From: Faecalibacterium longum CLA-AA-H243
GTDB lineage: Bacteria; Bacillota; Clostridia; Oscillospirales; Ruminococcaceae
Length of the DNA stretch: 64,000 bases
Reading direction: 5' to 3'
NCBI RefSeq assembly: GCF_020687245.1
Contig: NZ_JAJEQG010000002.1
Coordinates: forward strand, 124,001-188,000
The notes beneath the pieces are model-generated. The model made no database searches and was not told the DNA's origin. It saw only the letters and a list, made by a program, of their open reading frames with translations. The translations under genes were made by a program, and so were the position numbers. Below, one piece after another: positions 38,140 through 46,121 of the stretch. Position 1 is the first letter of the stretch; every line of letters starts with the position of its first letter.

Positions 38140-40086
38140 TCAATCTGCGCCCTCGGCGATGCTCTCGAGGCCCATCCGGCTCAGGGCATAGCCTTTGCCG
38201 AACATGAGGTCGTACTGGAGCAGCCAGTGCTCATCGCTCCACTTCTGCTGCAAGGGGGTCAGCTCGTTCGAGGCGGTGCCGTCCTTTTCCAGGATGGTGC
38301 CGCGGGTGTTGGCCCGATAGGCGGCCCGGAGCTGACGGCCAAGGAACTGGAAGTAGGCGGGCTGACGCAGGCCGAACAGCTCCATCATCACCGGCGAGAT
38401 GTCGTAGGCGGCGATGGTGCCGAGGTCAACCGCGCGGTCGGAGTAGTTCGACCACATCAGCAGGGTGGTCTGATGGAGGCGGGGGTCGGCGCTGGAGCCG
38501 CTGGCATAGCCGCTGCGGGTGTAGATGTCGTAATTGGAATCGATAGGGTTGTAGTGGTCGCCCCAGAACACGAGGATGACCGGCTCGTCCACCTGCGAGA
38601 AGTAGTCCGTCAGCCTGCCCAGCATGGCGTCGGCGTCCCGGATGCCGGTGGCAAAGTCTTCCAGCGCACCCACGGTGCTGGCCTTGAGGCCCGCCGGGGC
38701 TTCGGTGACTTTCACCCGCTGGTCATCGGGGTAGTTATCCTTATTATAATTGGTATGGTTCTGCATGGTGACGGCGTGGAGGAAGACGGGGGCGTCGGAC
38801 TGGGCCTTCATGGTCTCGTACTGGCCGATGATCTGGTCTGCCATGGAGTCGTCGGTGACGAGGCCGGTGGTCCAGTAGTGGCGGCGCACCTTCTGGACGC
38901 CGTGCATCTTCTCGAGGCTGATGAAGTCGTCGAGGCCGAGGTTGGGGTAGGCCGTGTCGCGGCTCCAGTATCTGGCCCAGAAGCAGTGGACCGCCGCCGT
39001 CTGATACCCTTCGGTCTTGAGGTAGCTGGGCAGGGCGAACATGGGTTTCGTCACGTGCTGCTGGTAGGGCTTGCTGCCGCTGGGCAGATAGGACACCGAG
39101 TAGCCCGTCAGGGCCTCGAACTCCACATCACAGGTGCCGCCGCCGAAGCTGGGGCTGTAGACCCGGCCATAGGCGCTGGTCTGCTGCAGAGCGTGGAGGT
39201 TGGCCGAGACGTCGGTGTCGAACTGGAAGCCGTACTGTTCCAGCTCCGAGACGTCCCAGTAGGACTCGTCCATCACGTAGAGGATGGTGGGCTGCTTCAC
39301 CTGTTCGTCTGCCGGGGTCTGGGCGGCGTAGGAGCCGGGGTAGACCGGGCCGGTGGTGTACTTCTCCCCTGCCTCCACGTTGTCGAGGATGGCGTTGATG
39401 GCCTCCTCCGAGTAAGCCTCGGGCTTATCGATCTCCAGATTCGTCAGGTTGGTGAGGAAGCTGGTGATGACGCCGTAATAGCGGTAGTAGCGGTCCTGCA
39501 TCCATGCGTCGGGCAGGATGCCCAGCGACTGGGTGACGGCAGGCTGCAAAAACACCCCGAAGATGAGGGCGCAGGTGGCCGCTGTGCTGGCCGCGAAGCC
39601 CGCCAGACGCTGCACCCACGGCAGCTTCTGACGCCCCCGGTAGAGGAAGAAGGAGCCGACGGTCAGAGCCAGCACCACGACGCCGGAGACGACCATGCTC
39701 TTCTGGACGTGGATGCCCGCCGCGGAGGCCACGCCGGCCGCCTCGGACACCTGCATCAGGTCCCACGGGAGGAAGGGCTCGCCCCGGAGCTGCAGGATGT
39801 AAAAGTCCACCGTGGCGGGCAGACAGCCCAGCAGGGCCGACAGGAGGGTGGCCAGCGGGGCGAAGCGGGTGAGCCAGTCCACCGCCATCCAGACGAGGAA
39901 GAGCAGCCCCCACGCCAGCAGATAGGCTTCTGCGTGGGGGAAGATGTACTGCACAAAGGTATCTCCGCTCAGGGCGCCGCGGGCGATGTACTCGGTGAGC
40001 ACCAGAAACAAAAGGGTGGCCACAGGCGGAAACAGCAGCCGCGCCCCATGCAGCCGGAGGGACGCAGCACTCGGATGGTGTGTCAT
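38140..40086 (-). CDS. LTA synthase family (sulfatase-fold) membrane enzyme
   Basis: A 648-residue protein with five N-terminal membrane segments (to about residue 200) and a large extracellular sulfatase-fold domain. The nucleophile Thr lies in SFGGGTCDVEFEALTG; metal-site motifs are the Asp/Glu of YVMDESYWD and WGDHYNP. The family polymerises glycerol phosphate for lipoteichoic acid or transfers phosphoglycerol to other glycans. The active-site pattern agrees; the exact acceptor is not known. Confidence 0.88.
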   Translation of the reverse strand: MTHHPSAASLRLHGARLLFPPVATLLFLVLTEYIARGALSGDTFVQYIFPHAEAYLLAWGLLFLVWMAVDWLTRFAPLATLLSALLGCLPATVDFYILQLRGEPFLPWDLMQVSEAAGVASAAGIHVQKSMVVSGVVVLALTVGSFFLYRGRQKLPWVQRLAGFAASTAATCALIFGVFLQPAVTQSLGILPDAWMQDRYYRYYGVITSFLTNLTNLEIDKPEAYSEEAINAILDNVEAGEKYTTGPVYPGSYAAQTPADEQVKQPTILYVMDESYWDVSELEQYGFQFDTDVSANLHALQQTSAYGRVYSPSFGGGTCDVEFEALTGYSVSYLPSGSKPYQQHVTKPMFALPSYLKTEGYQTAAVHCFWARYWSRDTAYPNLGLDDFISLEKMHGVQKVRRHYWTTGLVTDDSMADQIIGQYETMKAQSDAPVFLHAVTMQNHTNYNKDNYPDDQRVKVTEAPAGLKASTVGALEDFATGIRDADAMLGRLTDYFSQVDEPVILVFWGDHYNPIDSNYDIYTRSGYASGSSADPRLHQTTLLMWSNYSDRAVDLGTIAAYDISPVMMELFGLRQPAYFQFLGRQLRAAYRANTRGTILEKDGTASNELTPLQQKWSDEHWLLQYDLMFGKGYALSRMGLESIAEGAD

Positions 40087-40214
40087 AAAGAAGTTCCTTT
40101 CACTTCTGCGTTTTTCTTATTATTTGAGGCGGCAGACTCCGCCCCAGTCCTCTATTATAATCCTCCCGCCTCCAAAATCCAGACCTGACGGGCAAAAAAA
40201 CGGGTGAAAATCTT

Positions 40215-40508
40215 TCATCCGTTCAGCCACTGATGCAATTTATCCAGCAGTCCCCCGTGGGAGGGCGGCGGGGCGGGGATGTCCGTCCGCACGAGGATGG
40301 CGTCCAGACCGATGCGCTCGATGTCGGCCCACGGGATGGTCAGGGTCTCGTCCCGGCCCAGCAGCCCGAAGAGCCGGGGCCGCCCCAGCAGAAGCAAACT
40401 CCCGATGCGGGCCGTGTCGGCGTCCAGCTCCACATCGTCCACCCGGCCAAGGCAGGCTCCGTCCTTCAGCTGGACGACTTCCTTGCTGCACAGCTCCCGA
40501 AAGGTCAT
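40215..40508 (-). CDS. YlmC/YmxH family PRC-barrel protein
   Basis: A 97-residue PRC-barrel protein beginning MTFRELCSKEVVQLKDGACLG, the start seen in YlmC/YmxH sporulation proteins. GGGGGA before the ATG at 40508 decides between this and an 18-codon longer reading. Function unknown; expression in sporulating cells is known for relatives. Confidence 0.85.
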   Translation of the reverse strand: MTFRELCSKEVVQLKDGACLGRVDDVELDADTARIGSLLLLGRPRLFGLLGRDETLTIPWADIERIGLDAILVRTDIPAPPPSHGGLLDKLHQWLNG

Positions 40509-40640
40509 CTCCCCCGCCCCCTTACAGTCCCATCCTATGCCGGGGCGGGCCGGACGATGCAAAAGGGCTGGAAAATACTGCCCCGGATGTGCTATACTGG
40601 GCGCAGTGCGATCCCAACTTTTTTTTAAGAGGTATCATCG

Positions 40641-41252
40641 ATGTATAAAAATATCGTGTTCGACTTCGGCGGCGTCATGGTGGATTTCGACCCCCACAAG
40701 TACCTCATCGACCTGTTCGGGAACCGGGGGCTGGAAGAGGAGGTCTACGACCTGACCTTCGGCAGCAGAGAATGGCGGCTGCTGGACGCGGGCCGCATCA
40801 CCCGCCGGGAGGCCAACGAGCGGATGCTCGAGCGGGCCAGGGCCGTGGGCCGGGGCTTCGAGGTGGAGGGCGTGCTGGACGACTGGATGAGTATGCTCCG
40901 TCCCCGCCGCCGGATGCAGACGCTGGTGGAGCAGCTCAAGCAGCGCGGCTACTGCGCCTACTACCTGAGCAACATCCCCGAGGACGTTCTGGACCTGCTG
41001 ATGCACCGGGACTTCGAGGGCCTCTTCGACGGCGGCGTGGCCTCCTGCGAAGTGAAGATCAACAAGCCCGACCCCCGCATCTATCAGGCCCTGCTGGACA
41101 AGTACCATCTCCGGGCCGATGAGTGCATCTTCATCGACGACCGGGCCGACAACCTCGTAGCCGCCAGCGCTCTGGGCTTCGGCATCTACGAGATGCACAA
41201 CGTCGGCACCCTGCTGCGCAGCCTGCCCACCTTCGGCGTCAGCCTCCACTAG
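40641..41252 (+). CDS. HAD-IA family phosphatase
   Basis: A 203-residue HAD hydrolase with FDFGGVMVDFD (motif I), LSNIPED (motif II), the Lys of KINKPDPRIY (motif III) and IDDRADN (motif IV). The FDFGGV/IDD pattern is that of the YihX/epoxide-hydrolase-N-like group, which dephosphorylates sugars such as glucose-1-phosphate. Stands alone on the plus strand with a TATACT-like -10 about 30 bases upstream. Confidence 0.88.
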   Translation: MYKNIVFDFGGVMVDFDPHKYLIDLFGNRGLEEEVYDLTFGSREWRLLDAGRITRREANERMLERARAVGRGFEVEGVLDDWMSMLRPRRRMQTLVEQLKQRGYCAYYLSNIPEDVLDLLMHRDFEGLFDGGVASCEVKINKPDPRIYQALLDKYHLRADECIFIDDRADNLVAASALGFGIYEMHNVGTLLRSLPTFGVSLH

Positions 41253-41306
41253 AGAAGCCGTTTTCATAAGCATTGCACACCGCCTATGAAAACAGCTTCT
41301 AACAGC

Positions 41307-41348
41307 AAAAGACCCCTGCCCGGCAAGGCCGTCGGGCAGAGGTCTTTT
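41307..41348. terminator. Bidirectional terminator
   Basis: A stem of about 15 bp (AAAAGACC...CTGCCCG with CGGGCAGAGGTCTTTT) is flanked by A- and T-runs, so it works for both the HAD gene and the DUF1540 gene. A second, longer inverted repeat (AGAAGC...TTTTCATA with TATGAAAA...GCTTCT) lies just before it at 41254-41300. Confidence 0.85.
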
Positions 41349-41361
41349 TGTTGCGCAGTGC

Positions 41362-41520
41362 TTACTTCTTCTCGTAGCTCTGGCAGTAGTGCGGGATGTC
41401 CACCTGCTGAGAAGAGCAGGTGCAGCGCTCCGTCACCGTGATCTCGGGCAAGTCACACTTGCAGCTCCCCACGTTGTGGCGGCACTCGCAGACATCACAG
41501 CGGACACCTGTGTTTTCCAT
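41362..41520 (-). CDS. DUF1540 small Cys-rich protein
   Basis: A 52-residue protein with seven Cys. VRCDVCECRHNVGSCKCD and ITVTERCTCSS follow the DUF1540 pattern (C-x2-C-x-H-N...C-x-A/C-x-x-I...C). AAAGAGGTG precedes the ATG. It probably binds a metal; function unknown. Confidence 0.85.
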   Translation of the reverse strand: MENTGVRCDVCECRHNVGSCKCDLPEITVTERCTCSSQQVDIPHYCQSYEKK

Positions 41521-41592
41521 TCATTCATCACCTCTTTGTCCCTAGGTTGCCCCAAAGACGCGGGATGATGCAGGATGGGCCGGTGTTATTTT

Positions 41593-42015
41593 TTACCAGT
41601 TGGCCAGATCAGCGCCCAGCTTGCGGCAGGCAGCCTGAACGTCGTCGTCGGGCGTTTCGTTGCAGACGAGGCCCTCGTCGCTGAACAGCTGTGCGCCGTC
41701 CTCTTTGGCGCGCTCGCACCAGTCGCGCATCCACTGGCCGTCGCCCCAGCCGTAGGAGCCGAACAGAGCCACCTTCTTGCCGTTCAGAGAGCCTTCGAGG
41801 CCCGCGAACATCGGCTCGAACTCGCTCTCCTCCAGCTGCTCAGCGCCCATGGCCGGGCAGCCGAAGGCCACCACGTCATACTCGCCCAGCTTTGCTGCGT
41901 CCATCTCGGCGCAGGGGACGATGGTGGCGGCAGCGCCTGCACCCTCCGCGATGCAGTTTGCCATGGTCTCGGTGTTGCCGGTCGCGCTCCAGAATACGAT
42001 TGCTACTTTGCTCAT
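41593..42015 (-). CDS. Flavodoxin
   Basis: A 140-residue FMN electron carrier. The phosphate loop is WSATGNTETMA (about 8-18), and SYGWGDGQWM contacts the ribityl/isoalloxazine part. It replaces ferredoxin under iron limitation in many bacteria. The ATG at 42015 is preferred over a site five codons upstream. The promoter carries a DtxR/IdeR-type iron box, in keeping with that role. Confidence 0.95.
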   Translation of the reverse strand: MSKVAIVFWSATGNTETMANCIAEGAGAAATIVPCAEMDAAKLGEYDVVAFGCPAMGAEQLEESEFEPMFAGLEGSLNGKKVALFGSYGWGDGQWMRDWCERAKEDGAQLFSDEGLVCNETPDDDVQAACRKLGADLANW

Positions 42016-42044
42016 AATATTCAGCCTCACTTTTGATTTATTGG

Positions 42045-42060
42045 GTTAGCTGCTTCTAAC
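42045..42060. promoter_or_regulatory. Second GTTAG-N6-CTAAC palindrome in the flavodoxin leader
   Basis: GTTAG (42045-42049) and CTAAC (42056-42060) repeat the arms of the iron box further upstream, 30 bases before the flavodoxin start. It may be a second operator or a leader hairpin. Confidence 0.5.
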
Positions 42061-42072
42061 ATTTTGCTCCAT

Positions 42073-42103
42073 AAAAATGCGTCGGAAGCAGGCTCAGACG
42101 CAT
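42073..42103 (-). terminator. Terminator hairpin in the flavodoxin leader
   Basis: ATGCGTC and GACGCAT (42103-42097 with 42083-42077) form a perfect 7-bp stem on the minus strand, followed by TTTTT. It lies between the promoter at 42134-42162 and the flavodoxin start, so transcripts must pass it. Confidence 0.65.
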
Positions 42104-42111
42104 CTCTTTAG

Positions 42112-42129
42112 TTAGGTTTCTCTAACCGT
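42112..42129. promoter_or_regulatory. DtxR/IdeR-type iron box
   Basis: TTAGGTT-TCTC-TAACC matches the core of the IdeR/DtxR consensus TTAGGTT-AGGC-TAACC. It overlaps the expected start of transcription just downstream of the TATCCT box. Confidence 0.6.
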
Positions 42130-42133
42130 CCAT

Positions 42134-42162
42134 AGGATACCACAGCGCCGCTGCTTTGTCAA
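42134..42162 (-). promoter_or_regulatory. Promoter for flavodoxin
   Basis: Minus-strand TTGACA (42162-42157) and TATCCT (42139-42134) are 17 bases apart. Confidence 0.75.
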
Positions 42163-42193
42163 GCGGTCACAGAGGCTAACTTTTCCAGAAGTT

Positions 42194-42949
42194 TTACCCC
42201 GCTCTCACCAGCCGGAACGCCACCGTCAGCACCCCCAGGATGACCGGCTGATGGAGCAGATAGAGCACCAGCGAGTGACGGCCCATCCAGCCCAGCGGCG
42301 GGCAGACCGACCTGCGCAGCGGCGCGAGGCGTCCGCGGCCCACGAGGTGGTGGAGGAAGTACCCCGCCCAGAACAGAAACAGCCAGGGCAGCAGCGGGAA
42401 ATAGTCGGTGGAGAAAAAGCTCTTCGGCATGAAGCCCAGATAGGCCGTGGTGTAGCTGGCGTAGAGGGCCTGCGGCAGGGCCAGACGCCCGCCCGGCAGG
42501 TTCCAGAAGCCGTTCATCGTCGGGTAGGTCACCCAGAACAGCAGGGCGCTGACGGCCACGCCCACGGCGGGCGGGACGCGGCGCAGCAGCGGGTCCAGCG
42601 CGGCGGTGAGGAGCATGGACGAGCCCAGCAGAGTCAGCACCCCGAACCACACCACGTCCTCGGGCAGGAAGAGCAGGGTGACGGCTGTGACCAGCGCCCC
42701 TGCCCCGAAGACGACGGCTCCCCGCCGGAACGGATGATGCCCCAGCGGCAGGCAGAAGCCCGAAAGCAGGATGAAGACCCAGCAGATGCTCTGCTGCCAC
42801 ACAAAGCCCGGGCGTCCGGTGTACCACTTCTGGGCCACGCCGAAGAGGAACACCACGTCCCACATCCCGTGGTAGAGCATCATGCTGATGAGGTCGAGTC
42901 CCCGCAGCTCGTCCAGAAGACGATAGCGGGCGGCAGTTTGCAGTTCCAT
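42194..42949 (-). CDS. DUF1624-type acyltransferase-like membrane protein
   Basis: A 251-residue protein with about eight membrane segments. RYRLLDELRGLDLISMMLYHGMWD matches the start of the heparan-alpha-glucosaminide N-acetyltransferase-like (DUF1624) family in which the His is catalytic, and GWMGRHSLVLYLLHQP is the C-terminal signature. AAGGAGGA before the ATG at 42949 fixes the start. Probably acylates a cell-surface sugar; the acceptor is unknown. Confidence 0.88.
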   Translation of the reverse strand: MELQTAARYRLLDELRGLDLISMMLYHGMWDVVFLFGVAQKWYTGRPGFVWQQSICWVFILLSGFCLPLGHHPFRRGAVVFGAGALVTAVTLLFLPEDVVWFGVLTLLGSSMLLTAALDPLLRRVPPAVGVAVSALLFWVTYPTMNGFWNLPGGRLALPQALYASYTTAYLGFMPKSFFSTDYFPLLPWLFLFWAGYFLHHLVGRGRLAPLRRSVCPPLGWMGRHSLVLYLLHQPVILGVLTVAFRLVRAG

Positions 42950-42986
42950 AGAGTCCTCCTTCCCTCTTACTGATAGGACTGGGGAA

Positions 42987-43015
42987 ATTATAGCACAAAA
43001 AGACCTCCCTGCAAA
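42987..43015 (-). promoter_or_regulatory. Promoter for the DUF1624-type gene
   Basis: Minus-strand TTTGCA (43015-43010) and TATAAT (42992-42987), 17 bases apart. The -35 box lies in the stem/loop of the terminator of the permease upstream. Confidence 0.65.
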
Positions 43016-43025
43016 GACAGGGAGG
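43004..43025 (-). terminator. Terminator after the NCS2 permease
   Basis: CCTCCCTG and CAGGGAGG form a perfect 8-bp stem with a 6-base loop, followed by TCTTTTTG on the minus strand. Confidence 0.85.
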
Positions 43026-43042
43026 CCGCAGTGGTTCAACGC

Positions 43043-44437
43043 TTACTTCTCATCGCGGGGCAGCAGGCAGTTGAGCAGGATGGCCACGAAGGCAGCAGGC
43101 ACGATGCCGCTCTCACCGCAGATGAGCTGGACGAACTGGGGGGTGTTGGCAAGGATCTTGGCGTTTGCACCCATGCCGTAGCCCACGCCCAGCGCCACAG
43201 AGACGATGGTCAGGGTGCGGGGAGTCATCTTCTCCTTGGTGATGAGCTGGATGCCCGACACCACGATGGAGGAGAACATCATGACGGCAGCGCCGCCCAG
43301 AACGGCCTGCGGCATGATGGAGATGAGTGCGCCCAGCTTGGGGATGAGGCCGCAGAGCATCAGGAAGATGGCACCGGTGGCCAGTGCGCCCCGGTTGACC
43401 ACCTTGGTCATGGCCACGAGGCCCACGTTCTGGCTGAAGGAGGTGTTGGGCAGGACGCCGAAGCAGGCGGCGACGGTAGAGCCGAGGCCGTCGCAGATGA
43501 TGCCGCCGCTCAGCTCCTTATCGGTGGCCTCGCGGCTCATGCCGCCCTCCATGACGCCGGAGATGTCGCCCACCGTCTCCACGGCGGTGACGATGAACAT
43601 GATCATGACGGGCAGGATGGCGCGGAGGTCGAAGACGATCTTGACCGGCACCAGCTTCGGGATGGCGAACCAGCTGGCCTCAGCGACCTTGTTCCAGTTC
43701 AGCACCCATGCTTTGGTGAACTCCACGCCGTCGGCGGTGACGCCGGTGGTGGGCAGGACGAAGCCCATGACGATGGCTGCCAGATAGCCCGCGACGATGC
43801 CCACGAGGATGGAGGAAGAGCTGAGGAATCCCTTGGTCCAGTGCTTGAAGAGGAGGATGACCACCAGCACGAAGACGGCCAGCAGCAGGTTTTCCACCGA
43901 GCCGAAGTCCTTGGCTGCGTTGCCGCCGCCGAAGGAGTTGACGCCCACGGAGATGAGGGACAGGCCGATGGACAGCACGACCGTGCCGGTGACCACCGGC
44001 GGGAACAGCTTGCGCAGGGGCTTCAGAAAGACGCCCAGCACGCTCTCGAACAGGCCGCCCAGAATGGATGCGCCCATCATGGCGCCGTAGGCCGTGACGT
44101 CGCCGCCCATGGTGGCAGCCACGCTGTTGAACACGCCCAGAAAGCCCGAGCTGGTACCCATGATGATCGGCACTTTGCCGCCCACAGGGCCGAGGCCGTA
44201 CAGCTGCACCAGCGTGACGATGCCCGCCACGAACATGGCGTTCTGCAGCAGGCTCACCTGCAGGTCTGCGAACTCACCGCCCGCGAGGCCGCAGGCGCTG
44301 GTGATGATGAGCAGCGGGGTGAGGTTGCCCACGAACATGGCGAACACGTGCTGCAATCCCAGCGGGACAGCGTGGCGCAGCGGCATTTTCGCCTCAAACT
44401 CATATGCCGAATTTTCCAGTTCAGCGCTTTTTATCAT
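43043..44437 (-). CDS. NCS2-family nucleobase permease (uracil/xanthine type)
   Basis: A 464-residue permease with 14 membrane segments. MPLRHAVPLGLQHVFAMF opens the family, GTSSGFLGVF and the amphipathic NTSFSQNVGLVAMTKVVNRG (about 325-345) line the substrate site. The latter pattern, with Asn-x2-Gly-x4-Thr, is that of xanthine/uric acid carriers (PbuX/UraA type). AAAGGAG precedes the ATG. No purine-riboswitch core was found in the leader. Confidence 0.92.
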   Translation of the reverse strand: MIKSAELENSAYEFEAKMPLRHAVPLGLQHVFAMFVGNLTPLLIITSACGLAGGEFADLQVSLLQNAMFVAGIVTLVQLYGLGPVGGKVPIIMGTSSGFLGVFNSVAATMGGDVTAYGAMMGASILGGLFESVLGVFLKPLRKLFPPVVTGTVVLSIGLSLISVGVNSFGGGNAAKDFGSVENLLLAVFVLVVILLFKHWTKGFLSSSSILVGIVAGYLAAIVMGFVLPTTGVTADGVEFTKAWVLNWNKVAEASWFAIPKLVPVKIVFDLRAILPVMIMFIVTAVETVGDISGVMEGGMSREATDKELSGGIICDGLGSTVAACFGVLPNTSFSQNVGLVAMTKVVNRGALATGAIFLMLCGLIPKLGALISIMPQAVLGGAAVMMFSSIVVSGIQLITKEKMTPRTLTIVSVALGVGYGMGANAKILANTPQFVQLICGESGIVPAAFVAILLNCLLPRDEK

Positions 44438-44546
44438 ATCCTGGCTCCTTTACTTCACTTCAGGTTTTTGTAACAAGCATAGAAAATTATAGCAGACCGG
44501 AACCGGGAACGGTAGGGCTTTTTCGAGTTTTTATTCATATTTTCGT

Positions 44547-44563
44547 CATAAGTCGTACTTATG
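44547..44563. promoter_or_regulatory. Palindrome upstream of the permease
   Basis: CATAAGT-CGT-ACTTATG is a perfect 7-3-7 inverted repeat about 70 bases upstream of the expected permease promoter (TATAAT at 44491-44486). An operator is possible; the regulator is unknown. Confidence 0.4.
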
Positions 44564-44629
44564 GAGCTTGCCCTCTCAGTCTCACTTCGTTCGACAAGGC
44601 CGGGTTGCGGCTCGTGGCATCGCTTCCTG

Positions 44630-44658
44630 TATCTTTTTGCCGAAGTTTATGGTATACT
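44630..44658 (+). promoter_or_regulatory. Orphan promoter copy of the toxin modules
   Basis: TATCTT, 17 bases, then TATACT with TG at the extended -10 position; the whole 30-base stretch is nearly the same as the promoters at 50592 and 51888. The sequence downstream no longer matches a module. A remnant of the MITE end (CCTCTCAGTCTCAC) lies just before it. Confidence 0.7.
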
Positions 44659-44711
44659 TATTTTGCACGCGGTGGAAACGCTGCTGCGCTCCCGGGCAAA
44701 GCCGGAGTGAA

Positions 44712-44828
44712 TCAGCCGACAAACGGCAGATCTGTTTTGGCAGGGGCTTCGGTCAGGATGGCCAGAACCTCGGGGACCAGATCAGGGTACTGCCGCAGGA
44801 TAGCAAGGATCTCTTCATTTGTCATCAT
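44712..44828 (-). CDS. 38-residue ORF, unknown
   Basis: A small ORF that starts MMTNEEILAILRQYPDL and ends DLPFVG; two predicted helices, acidic. AAAGGAG lies ten bases before the ATG. No family is recognised. It is divergent from the secreted protein at 44912. Confidence 0.55.
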   Translation of the reverse strand: MMTNEEILAILRQYPDLVPEVLAILTEAPAKTDLPFVG

Positions 44829-44911
44829 GCCAAAGCGCTCCTTTTTGTTGTATTTATAATTTTATGTTACAACAGCTATAAGCTGAAATCAAGAGGAAAG
44901 AGGCAAATCAA

Positions 44912-45736
44912 ATGAAAATTACAGAAAAATGCAAAGTTATTGTGGCAGGCAGCCTTGTGGCCGCTCTGATGGCAGGTACTGCATTGCCTGCGCTGGCCGC
45001 CAGCCCCGCCGGGGACGTTCCCTTTGCGGTGCTCGCGCAGCAGAATAGTGCTGTGACCCCGGAGCAGGTAGAAGCGCTGATCAGCCAGATCGGTACTGTC
45101 ACGCGCAGCAGACGCGCGGCAATCGTGGCCGCTTTGGATGCCTATAACCAGTTGGATGATGCAGGAAAAGCTGCTGTCACCAATTTTGGTGTGCTGGCAG
45201 AAGCACAGCAGATTCTTGGTATTCAGGATGCACTTGCAAAGTGCAATGTCAACTACGATGCAGTAGAAGACTGCTGGGCGATTACAACCCCGCATGATGA
45301 CAGCATCGATAAGCGCAAGACGTGTGGCATTGGCCCCAACCTTTATATCTGGGACAAGGGGAACACTATTGTTTTCTGGGAAGATTTTACTTACATGGGC
45401 TCTTCCGAGCTGGATATCGATGACATCATTCTGCGCGGTGGAGATTATAAGTACACTTACATTTGCGATTATGATAACTCCGGTTATGGATACGACAAAG
45501 AGCTTGGTAAATGGTTTGCATGGGCCACCTTTGAAATGGAAGACAGTGAAGTCGAATGGTTGCGAAACCTTTTGAGTGCCGATACCGTTATCATGCGTTT
45601 CGAGGGAACGGATTATAGCAAGTTTGATTACACATGGACGGTGCAGGACCGGCAGGCAATCACCGATATTATTGACCTCTATAATCTTCTGAAAGCAGTT
45701 ACACCGGAAGTGCGTGAAAAAGCACTGCGTAACTAA
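44912..45736 (+). CDS. Secreted protein of unknown function
   Basis: A 274-residue protein with a clear signal peptide (positive start KITEKCK, hydrophobic core, cleavage after ALAA near residue 30). A helical domain (about 48-105) is followed by a beta-rich domain with many Trp/Tyr/Asp (about 110-240). The coding sequence is AT-richer than its neighbours, especially after residue 110, which hints at a separate origin. GAGGAAAGAGG precedes the ATG. No family recognised. Confidence 0.75.
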   Translation: MKITEKCKVIVAGSLVAALMAGTALPALAASPAGDVPFAVLAQQNSAVTPEQVEALISQIGTVTRSRRAAIVAALDAYNQLDDAGKAAVTNFGVLAEAQQILGIQDALAKCNVNYDAVEDCWAITTPHDDSIDKRKTCGIGPNLYIWDKGNTIVFWEDFTYMGSSELDIDDIILRGGDYKYTYICDYDNSGYGYDKELGKWFAWATFEMEDSEVEWLRNLLSADTVIMRFEGTDYSKFDYTWTVQDRQAITDIIDLYNLLKAVTPEVREKALRN

Positions 45737-45889
45737 TACGTTCGGCCTAGGGAATAGAAGCTTGGAAGAAAAAGTCTCTTCATGCCAGTGAACAGGAGCG
45801 TTCCCGATGTGGCGCAGAAGAGAAAAGACTGGAACGGCCTTATATGATGAAAGCGGATGCAATATGGATATGACAAGAAGGAGCCCGGG

Positions 45890-45979
45890 TTGCGGATCCT
45901 CCCTGCTTCCGCCGCTGGCGGCGGTCGTCGCCGTTGCAAGTGGCTTGACCGGTACAACGATGACCGTAAGCCCAACTAA
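45890..45979 (+). pseudogene. Decayed toxin module A, peptide reading frame
   Basis: A TTG-initiated frame of 29 codons preceded by AAGGAG. It ends CKWLDRYNDDRKPN, the same C-terminus as the 34-residue peptides of modules C and D, but the hydrophobic half is replaced by GGGRRR-type sequence. The module terminator hairpin (about 45987-46016, CCCCC...GGGGG plus T-run) and the opposing promoter (46065-46093) remain. No copy of the usual sense promoter and no matching direct repeats are seen. Confidence 0.55.
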
Positions 45980-46064
45980 ATGAAAAGCCCCCTTGGAGGT
46001 AGCGACTCCGAGGGGGTTTTTCCTTTTTGGGGTGACAATCTTGACCCTTGACATTCCTGACTTT

Positions 46065-46093
46065 AGGATACCCGATCCCCCCGCAAAAGTCAA
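46065..46093 (-). promoter_or_regulatory. Opposing promoter of module A
   Basis: Minus-strand TTGACT and TATCCT with 17 bases between; the upstream AAACTTTC block is shared with the other modules. The -10 box has drifted from TATACT. Confidence 0.6.
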
Positions 46094-46121
46094 GCGCTGT
46101 GCGGAAAGTTTACAACTTCGC

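Noticed and set aside
38059-40188. A 709-codon plus-strand frame opposite the LtaS-like gene
   Set aside because: Antisense shadow; the minus strand has membrane segments and the sulfatase-fold motifs.
42159-42998. 279-codon minus-strand frame overlapping the DUF1624-type gene
   Set aside because: It is an Arg/Pro/Ala-rich shifted frame; the in-register frame has the membrane segments and family motifs.
44438-44540. Purine riboswitch before the NCS2 permease
   Set aside because: The conserved three-way-junction core was not found in the leader.
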